6,941 bases of DNA from Pseudomonadota bacterium (GTDB lineage Bacteria; Myxococcota; Myxococcia; Myxococcales; Anaeromyxobacteraceae), in assembly GCA_023419875.1 (NCBI GenBank), contig JAEZXM010000146.1:1-6941 (forward strand), read 5' to 3'. Numbering within the stretch: the stretch's first letter is position 1; each line of letters starts with the position of its first letter. The notes under the pieces are model-generated. The model saw nothing but the letters and a program-made list of their open reading frames with translations, made no database searches and was not told the origin of the DNA. The translations under genes and the position numbers were made by a program. Shown here piece after piece: positions 1 through 4,563 of the stretch.

Positions 1-334
1 CCACGAAGCCGAGCAGCTTGCGGAGCCGCTCCACCTCGACGCGCTCCTGCAGCAGCTGCTGCCGCTCGACCCGGAGCAGGTCCAGCTCGCGCGCGATCTC
101 GACGGAGCGCTCGTGCGAGCCGCGCAGCGCGACGTAGCCGTCCCATCCGCGGAGCACGCCGGTGACGGCCCAGGCGATGGCCTTCTCCACCGGCGCCGTC
201 ACCCAGACCACCGCGCGATCCACGGCGGAGCGCTCGGCCGGCTTCTTCGATCGCGCAAAGAAGACGCCGAGCGGAACGAGCAACAGCAGCGCCACGAGGA
301 TCAGCTCGCGGTACCGCTTGAGCAGTTGAAGCAC
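1..334 (-). CDS. mreC: Rod shape-determining protein MreC, N-terminal part (runs off the left edge)
   Basis: This is the first 111 codons of a protein I read as MreC, the inner-membrane scaffold that links the MreB/MreD/RodA-PBP2 elongation machinery to the periplasm. The translation opens MLQLLKRYRELILVALLLL. The short basic start followed by a single membrane segment (residues about 11-26) and then a helical stretch rich in Glu, Arg and Leu (about 73-108, reading RELDLLRVERQQLL then ERLRKLLGF) is the family's layout: membrane anchor, dimerising coiled coil, then a beta-rich domain. The beta domain lies outside the window, since the usual length is about 270-320 residues. I chose the GTG at 334 because GGAG (343-340) lies 5 nt upstream and the resulting N-terminus matches the family. 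In many bacteria mreD, pbp2 and rodA follow, and they would lie to the left here. The gene diverges from the ppiD-maf-yggS run. Confidence 0.92.
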   Translation of the reverse strand, partial: MLQLLKRYRELILVALLLLVPLGVFFARSKKPAERSAVDRAVVWVTAPVEKAIAWAVTGVLRGWDGYVALRGSHERSVEIARELDLLRVERQQLLQERVEVERLRKLLGFV

Positions 335-373
335 GAGTTCTCCGGAGGAGGCGCCTGGGCCAAAATCCCTTGC

Positions 374-403
374 ATTTTAGCGTGCGTTGACTAGGGTGTT
401 CAA
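374..403 (-). promoter_or_regulatory. Sigma-70-type promoter of mreC
   Basis: Read on the minus strand, TTGAAC (403-398) is followed after an 18-nt spacer by TAAAAT (379-374). The second box matches the -10 consensus at 5 of 6 bases and the first matches the -35 at 4 of 6. Both stand out in an otherwise very GC-rich region. Transcription should start near 366-368, giving a leader of about 33 nt before the GTG at 334. A short inverted repeat, GTTGA (386-390) and TCAAC (400-404), overlaps the -35 box and spacer and could be an operator. The 129-bp divergent gap (335-463) shows no equally good plus-strand promoter: TTGACT at 387-392 has no partner -10, and TTGCAT (370-375) with TAGGGT (392-397) is weak. 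Confidence 0.6.
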
Positions 404-463
404 CCTCGCGGCGCCGCCTCCTGCCGGAGGGCGCCCCCTACAACAACCCGGAGCCCCGGTTCC

Positions 464-2071
464 ATGCTCGACGTCCTGCGCGCCCGCAAGGGCGGCATCC
501 TCTCGTGGATCTTCCTCGGAGCGATCATCGCCGTCTTCATCCTCTACTTCGGCCCCGGAGCCAAGTTCGAGCCGGGCGGGGCCGGGTGCGGCGGAGCGCC
601 CTCCACATCCGCGGCGGTCGTGGACGGAAAACCCGTTCCGGCCATCCTGCTCCGGATCGCGCTCTCGAATTCGGAGGAACGCCTCCGTGAGCGGCTCGGG
701 GAGCGTTATGCCGAGCAGCTCCCGCTCGTGGCCGAGAGCTTCCTGAACGAGCTCGTGGAGGAGGCGGTGGTCGCGCGAGAGGCGGAGCGGCGCGGGATCC
801 GGATCTCCCTCGACGAGCTCAAGAAGGAGCAGTGGAACCAGCCCCAGTTCCAGGAGGACGGGAAGTTCTCGCTCGAGTGGTACAGGGACATCGTCACCCG
901 CCGATACGGGTCGGAGGCGACTTACCTCGATCTGGAGCGCCAGCGGCTCGCGACGGAGCGGCTGCAGGCGGCGTTCGCCGCCGGCGTCCACGTCCCCGAG
1001 TCCGAGGTCAAGGACACCTGGAAGCGCGACTCGGATCGGGTCGACCTCGTGTACGTGGTCTTCCCGACCGCCGACGCCCGCGCGGAGGTGAAGCTGACGG
1101 ACGCGGAGGTGCAGGCGTTCGCGGCCAAGCAACCGGCGCGCATCCAGAAGTTCTACGACGAGAACGCCGCGCGGTACGACCAGCCGAAGAAGGTCCGCGC
1201 CCGCCACGTCCTCGCGCGGGTGGACGGCGCAGACGGCACCGCCGCGCGGCAGAAGATCGACGAAGCGATCGCGCGGCTCCAGAAGGGAGAGGACTTCGCG
1301 AAGATCGCGTCCGAGCTGTCGGACGACGAGACCACCAAGGCGACCGGTGGCGACCTGGGCGTGATCGCCGCCGGACAGGTGGACGACGCCTTCGCGAAGG
1401 CGGCGCTGGAGCTCGAGGCAGGGCAGCTCTCCGGCCCGGTCCAGACGCCGAGCGGATGGCACGTCATCCGGGTGGACGAGGTCTTCCCCGGGAAGAAGAT
1501 CCCTCTCGCCGACGTCCGCGCCGACATCGCCCGCGAGCTGCTCACCGCGGACCGCGCCGCCGCCGTCGTGAACGCCAAGGCCGAGGCGGCCCTGGCGGCG
1601 GCCCGGTCGGGAAAGTCGCTCACCGCGCTGTTCCCCCAGCCCAGGCCGGCGATCGAGAAGACCGAGAAGACGCCCGCCGTGCCCGAGGTGAAGGCGGCGC
1701 TGACGCTCGGCGGCAAGCCGGTGGTGGCGGTCGAGACGAGGCCCTTCCCCGCCTCCCTCGAGGAGGTCTACGGAATGCCGGGCTCCGGCAAGCTGCTCCA
1801 GGACGCGGGCGCTGCCCAGAGCGGCACCGTGCTCCCCCGCGTCTACGAGACGGCGAACGGACCCGCCGTGGCGGTGGTCCGCACGCGCACGCGCCCGGAC
1901 GAGAACCTCTACCCGGTCCAGCGGCGCGCCGTGGAGCTGGGGCTCCAGAGCGAGAAGGGGCGGCAGCTCGAGTACGCCTGGCGCGCCGAGCTGCGCAAGC
2001 GGGCCGACATCGAGCTGAACCGGAGGCTCATCGAGGAGTTCGGAGGGCGCGCCCCGGCTCAGCCGCAGTGA
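464..2071 (+). CDS. ppiD: PpiD-like membrane-anchored peptidyl-prolyl cis-trans isomerase (SurA-N plus parvulin domain)
   Basis: This 535-residue protein is a periplasmic folding chaperone anchored in the inner membrane. It has a short N-terminus followed by one membrane segment (about residues 12-29). Next comes a SurA/PpiD-type chaperone domain (about 50-200), in which FQEDGKF, followed by a W/Y-rich helix, resembles the same part of E. coli PpiD. A single parvulin (PPIC) rotamase domain covers about 244-340: RARHVLARV with H248, GGDLG at 295-299, and GWHVIRVDE with H333. Both active-site-type histidines are present. The cysteine position of Pin1-type parvulins is Asp here (SDD, 286-288), as is common in bacterial members. 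The C-terminal 190 residues are not assigned to a named domain, but PpiD proteins also extend past the rotamase domain. The ATG at 464 has GGAG at 450-453. It is the first gene of a run with maf and yggS. The ppiD name rests on architecture; a general SurA-like PPIase label would also fit. Confidence 0.9.
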   Translation: MLDVLRARKGGILSWIFLGAIIAVFILYFGPGAKFEPGGAGCGGAPSTSAAVVDGKPVPAILLRIALSNSEERLRERLGERYAEQLPLVAESFLNELVEEAVVAREAERRGIRISLDELKKEQWNQPQFQEDGKFSLEWYRDIVTRRYGSEATYLDLERQRLATERLQAAFAAGVHVPESEVKDTWKRDSDRVDLVYVVFPTADARAEVKLTDAEVQAFAAKQPARIQKFYDENAARYDQPKKVRARHVLARVDGADGTAARQKIDEAIARLQKGEDFAKIASELSDDETTKATGGDLGVIAAGQVDDAFAKAALELEAGQLSGPVQTPSGWHVIRVDEVFPGKKIPLADVRADIARELLTADRAAAVVNAKAEAALAAARSGKSLTALFPQPRPAIEKTEKTPAVPEVKAALTLGGKPVVAVETRPFPASLEEVYGMPGSGKLLQDAGAAQSGTVLPRVYETANGPAVAVVRTRTRPDENLYPVQRRAVELGLQSEKGRQLEYAWRAELRKRADIELNRRLIEEFGGRAPAQPQ

Positions 2072-2082
2072 CCGGAGGGTCG

Positions 2083-2670
2083 ATGGATCGGCCCCGGCTG
2101 ATCCTTGCCTCGCAGAGCCCCCGCCGCCGGGATCTCCTCGCCCGGCTCGGGATCCCGCTCGAGATACGGCCGGCGGCGATCGACGAGGCCGTTCACCCGG
2201 GCGAGTCACCACGCGCGTACGTCGCGCGGGTCGCCCGGGAGAAGGCGCGGGCCGTCCCGGGCGCGGTGGTGCTCGCCGCCGACACCACCGTGGTGCTGGA
2301 CGGCGAGATGCTCGGCAAGCCGGAGGACGCGGCGGACGCCGCCCGGATGCTGCGCGCGCTCTCCGGGGCGCGCCACGAGGTCCTCACCGCGGTCTGCGTC
2401 CGGAGCGACGGCCCGGACGGTGTTCGCGAGCACGAGCGGGTGGTGGCGACCGAGGTGCGGTTCCGGCAGCTGGGGGAGCGCGAGATCGCCTGGTATGTCG
2501 GCACCGGCGAGCCGTTCGACAAGGCGGGCGGCTACGCCGTCCAGGGCGCGGGTGGCGCGCTGGTCGAGTCCATCGCCGGGAGCCCATCGGGCGCGATAGG
2601 GCTGCCCCTGACCGAGACCCTGGACCTGCTCGCCGAGGCCGGCTTCGTCCTGCCCTGGAGCCCTCCGTGA
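2083..2670 (+). CDS. maf: Maf family nucleoside triphosphate pyrophosphatase (YhdE/dTTP-UTP type)
   Basis: This 195-residue protein has the length and motifs of Maf proteins, which hydrolyse nucleoside triphosphates to monophosphate and pyrophosphate. They are thought to clear non-canonical or excess nucleotides, and their overproduction affects septation in Bacillus. Visible motifs are LASQSPRRRDLL (residues 8-19), EKA (53-55), AADTTVVLD with the catalytic-type Asp67 (65-73), GKP (78-80), HEVLT (98-102), and FDKAGGYAVQG (145-155, K147 and Q154). SPRR together with KAGGYxxQG places it with E. coli YhdE (dTTPase/UTPase) rather than YceF (m7GTPase), which has SPWR and lacks that Lys/Gln motif. 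The substrate is inferred from these motifs. GGAGGG at 2074-2079 lies just before the ATG. The gap from the upstream isomerase gene is 11 bp, and the stop overlaps the yggS start. Confidence 0.96.
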   Translation: MDRPRLILASQSPRRRDLLARLGIPLEIRPAAIDEAVHPGESPRAYVARVAREKARAVPGAVVLAADTTVVLDGEMLGKPEDAADAARMLRALSGARHEVLTAVCVRSDGPDGVREHERVVATEVRFRQLGEREIAWYVGTGEPFDKAGGYAVQGAGGALVESIAGSPSGAIGLPLTETLDLLAEAGFVLPWSPP

Positions 2671-3317
2671 GCATTGGCGAGCGGCTGGAGGCGATCCGTG
2701 CCGCGCTCCCCGCGGGCGTGGCGCTCGTGGCCGTCTCGAAGGGGCAGCCGCCCGAGGCCATCCGCGAGGCGTACGCGGCGGGTCAGCGCGACTTCGGTGA
2801 GAACTACGCGCAGGAGTGGCGGGCCAAGTCGGAGGCTCTCGGCGATCTCGTGGGCCTCCGGTGGCACTTCATCGGGGGACTCCAGACCAACAAGGTGAAG
2901 TACCTCGCCGGAAGGGTCCACGCCGTGCACACCGTCGACCGCCCGGAGCTGGCGCGCGAGCTGTCGAAGCGGCACGAGGCCCGCGGCGCCCGGGTGCGGG
3001 TGTTCCTCGAAGTGAATGTCGGCGGCGAGGAGAGCAAGGAGGGCTGCGCGCCGGCCGAGGTCCCGGCGCTCGCCGCCGCCGTCCGGACGCTGCCGGCGCT
3101 CGACCTCGTGGGGCTCACGTGCATCCCGCCCGCCGAGGAGGACCCGCGCCCCCACTTCCGGCTCCTCAAGCGGCTCGCCGCCGAGCTCGGCCTGCCCGAG
3201 CTCTCGATGGGCATGAGCGGGGACTGGCAGGCCGCCGTGGAGGAGGGCTCGACGCTCGTGCGGATCGGCACGGCCATCTTCGGTCCGCGGCCGGCGAGGG
3301 GCGCGCCCGCGCCCTGA
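2667..3317 (+). CDS. yggS: YggS/PLPBP family pyridoxal 5'-phosphate-binding homeostasis protein
   Basis: This 216-residue cytoplasmic protein belongs to the YggS/PROSC (PLPBP) family, a single-domain alanine-racemase-like fold that binds PLP without known enzymatic activity and buffers vitamin B6 and amino-acid pools. The PLP lysine is K25 in LVAVSKGQP. Other family motifs are DFGENYAQEW, WHFIGGLQTNKVKYL, LEVNVGGEESKEG, LSMGMSGDW, and GSTLVRIGTAIFG near the C-terminus. The N-terminal helix is somewhat shorter than in E. coli YggS, and SKGQP replaces the common SKTKP. The start is a GTG at 2667 whose last two bases form part of the maf stop (GTGA), with GGAG at 2657-2660, so translation is probably coupled to maf. 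Its stop is separated by one base from the stop of the convergent zinc-ribbon gene. Confidence 0.96.
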   Translation: MSIGERLEAIRAALPAGVALVAVSKGQPPEAIREAYAAGQRDFGENYAQEWRAKSEALGDLVGLRWHFIGGLQTNKVKYLAGRVHAVHTVDRPELARELSKRHEARGARVRVFLEVNVGGEESKEGCAPAEVPALAAAVRTLPALDLVGLTCIPPAEEDPRPHFRLLKRLAAELGLPELSMGMSGDWQAAVEEGSTLVRIGTAIFGPRPARGAPAP

Positions 3318-3318
3318 G

Positions 3319-3537
3319 TCACACCACCTTGAGCCGGAGCCTGCCCGAGTCGCTCACCTCGGCCCGGAACTCCTGGCCGCAGTAATAGCAGCGGACCTCG
3401 TCCCCGTTCCCGAACCCGTCGTCGTACGGGTTGTTGGCGGCGCACTCGGGGCAGTCGAAGTCCTTGAAGCGCCGGGCCGTCCCTGCGTCCTGGGGGCTTC
3501 CCTTCTCCTCGTCGTCGTAAACGGGGTCGTAGGGCAT
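3319..3537 (-). CDS. Small zinc-ribbon protein (two CxxC knuckles), function unknown
   Basis: This 72-residue protein begins MPYDPVYDDEEKG, an acidic N-terminus. It has four cysteines arranged C29-PE-C32, then 17 residues, then C50-YY-C53-G. That is a classic zinc-ribbon or rubredoxin-like knuckle pair, as found in CPxCG-type small proteins. The knuckles should hold one zinc ion. The linker holds NNPYDDGFGNGDEV and the tail is a short beta-like stretch ending RLRLKVV. There is no signal peptide, so it is probably cytoplasmic. I chose the ATG at 3537 because the frame stays open upstream to about 3813 but that extension reads as arginine-rich, non-protein-like sequence. No good Shine-Dalgarno sequence or promoter is visible, so the start is less certain than the gene. 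Such ribbons often mediate protein or nucleic-acid contacts, but no partner can be named here. Confidence 0.75.
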   Translation of the reverse strand: MPYDPVYDDEEKGSPQDAGTARRFKDFDCPECAANNPYDDGFGNGDEVRCYYCGQEFRAEVSDSGRLRLKVV

Positions 3538-3601
3538 CGCCCGGAGCGTAGCAGAAAGGCGCCTGCACACCTCGTCCGGGCCCGGCCACGAACACCCGCG
3601 T

Positions 3602-3640
3602 TGCCCGAGCGCACACGGTGGCCACCCCCGTGTGCGGGCA
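3602..3640. repeat. Long inverted repeat in the divergent intergenic region (possible operator or RNA hairpin)
   Basis: CGCACACGG (3610-3618) and CCGTGTGCG (3628-3636) form a perfect 9-bp inverted repeat around a 9-nt loop. An outer TGCC (3602-3605) pairs with GGCA (3637-3640) across a 4-nt one-sided bulge, giving about 13 pairs in all. A second, slightly off-centre palindrome, GGTGGCCACC (3617-3626), sits in the middle. No T-run follows on either strand, so it does not look like an intrinsic terminator. It lies in the 205-bp gap between the zinc-ribbon gene (minus) and the first DUF3108 gene (plus), directly before a candidate -35 box at 3641. That position fits a regulator-binding site, though this is inference. 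Confidence 0.6.
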
Positions 3641-3670
3641 TTGCGTCTCGCGACACGAATCACGAACAAT
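3641..3670 (+). promoter_or_regulatory. Candidate promoter for the DUF3108 - GH123-like - DUF3108 genes
   Basis: TTGCGT (3641-3646) and AACAAT (3665-3670, 4 of 6 to the -10 consensus) are separated by 18 nt in the most AT-containing part of this intergenic region. The spacer and -10 area contain two abutting heptamers, CACGAAT (3654-3660) and CACGAAC (3661-3667). A third copy, CACGAAC, lies at 3587-3593. If this is the promoter, the leader before the ATG at 3743 would be about 65 nt. The boxes are weak and the call is tentative. Confidence 0.25.
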
Positions 3671-3742
3671 GCCGAACCCGAGGACGTGGCACCGCCCTTG
3701 CTGCGGAGGTCCGTAGGGGGGGCCTCTGGGAGACCAGACGAC

Positions 3743-4501
3743 ATGAACCGCATCCATCTCGCCGTCGCGCTTCTCGCCGCAATGCTGGCGACGTCGTCGC
3801 GAGCGCAGAGCATCGCGCCGGGTGAGGAGATCGTGCTTGGCGTGCACTACCTGGGGGTCTCGACCGGCGAGGCGCGGGTGAGGGTCGGCCAGCCCGAGGG
3901 CGACATCTGGCCCGTGGTGTTCCAGGCCCGGACGTCCGGCGCGGCAAGCCTGCTCGACATCCGCGAGCACATGGTGACGTACTGGGACGCCCCGCTGCGG
4001 CTCTCGCGCGGCTCCGACCTCCAGGCGTACGAGGTAGGCGACTTCCACACCGAGTCCGTCCGGTTCAGCCGCGTTCCGGGCGAGCCCGCCAAGGCGACCG
4101 TGGTTCACCGGCGGAAGGGGCGGAAGGCGAAGACGAAGGTCGTCGAGGTGCCGCACGATGCCCTCGACCTCACCGGTGCGTTCCTGTGGCTGCGGATGCA
4201 GGACCTGGCCGTGGGGCGCGAGCTCCAGATACCGATCCTCTCCGGCAAGAAGCAGTTCACGCTCCGCGCGGAGGTGGTCGCCCGCGAGGAGGCGAAGGTG
4301 CCCGCGGGGACGTTCCCCGCCTTCAAGATCCGCGTGCGCACCGGGTTCGCGGGGAAGTTCTCGACCAAGCGCGACACGTTCATCTGGCTCGCCGACACGC
4401 CCGACCGTCGTCTGGTGAAGGCCTCGGCGGAGTTCGCGGTCGGGAACGTCGTGGCCGAGCTCAAGAGCTACCGGCCGGGCACGGCGATCGCCCAGAGGTG
4501 A
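3743..4501 (+). CDS. Exported DUF3108-family protein (first copy)
   Basis: This 252-residue protein is of unknown function. It starts MNRIHLAVALLAAMLATSSRA, a clear Sec signal peptide with a likely cut after residue 21 (SRA before QS), so it should be periplasmic or outer-membrane associated. The mature part fits the DUF3108 pattern: GEEIVLGVHYLGVSTGEARV near the start (family 'Y.v.ylG...G.a'), a middle section describing strands that end in an ARTSG/LLDI stretch, DLTGAFLWLRMQDLAVG (the family 'll.yLR..dl..G'), VPAGTFPAFKIRV, and a C-terminal TFIWLADTPDRRLVKASAEFAVGNVVAELKSY segment cut short here. It has no cysteine. A lysine/arginine-rich stretch (HRRKGRKAKTK) lies mid-protein. The ATG at 3743 has GGGAGA at 3728-3733. 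In-frame codons upstream to 3632 do not look coding. A glycosidase-like gene follows after 55 bp. Confidence 0.87.
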   Translation: MNRIHLAVALLAAMLATSSRAQSIAPGEEIVLGVHYLGVSTGEARVRVGQPEGDIWPVVFQARTSGAASLLDIREHMVTYWDAPLRLSRGSDLQAYEVGDFHTESVRFSRVPGEPAKATVVHRRKGRKAKTKVVEVPHDALDLTGAFLWLRMQDLAVGRELQIPILSGKKQFTLRAEVVAREEAKVPAGTFPAFKIRVRTGFAGKFSTKRDTFIWLADTPDRRLVKASAEFAVGNVVAELKSYRPGTAIAQR

Positions 4502-4531
4502 CGGGACCCGCGCGCGGCTGCTGCCCTGCGC

Positions 4532-4563
4532 CGCGCACCGGCACCAACGTGTTCCGGTGCGCG
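4532..4563. repeat. 10-bp inverted repeat spanning the upstream GTG start of the GH123-like gene
   Basis: CGCGCACCGG (4532-4541) and CCGGTGCGCG (4554-4563) are perfect inverted complements with a 12-nt loop. Two further pairs are possible beyond one mismatch. All pairs but one are G-C, so an RNA stem would be very stable. It starts 30 bp after the first DUF3108 stop and covers the GTG at 4557. No U-run follows, so a simple intrinsic terminator is unlikely. It could stabilise the 3' end of the upstream message or control translation of the next gene. Confidence 0.6.

Noticed and set aside
113..394. Small plus-strand frame opposite mreC
   Set aside because: It is antisense to the clear MreC membrane anchor and coiled coil and covers the mreC promoter.
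377..2212. Long open frame on the minus strand (611 codons) opposite ppiD and maf
   Set aside because: It is an antisense shadow of high-GC coding sequence: the translation is rich in Arg, Gly, Leu and Pro with no family motif, while the plus strand has clear PpiD and Maf motifs.
832..2670. A single plus-strand frame that looks like an isomerase-region protein fused to Maf
   Set aside because: The part before 2083 is out of frame with ppiD and Arg/Gly-rich. Maf has its own ATG and ribbon-like GGAGGG ribosome-binding site, so this is not a fusion.
3297..3315. GC-rich self-complementary stretch at the end of yggS as a terminator
   Set aside because: AGGG/CCCT arms and the GGGCGCGCCC palindrome lie inside the coding sequence with no T-run, so there is no support for an intrinsic terminator.
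3538..3813. Upstream extension of the zinc-ribbon reading frame
   Set aside because: The extra residues do not look like protein and overlap the intergenic inverted repeat and the start of the DUF3108 gene. The ATG at 3537 gives a compact zinc-ribbon protein.
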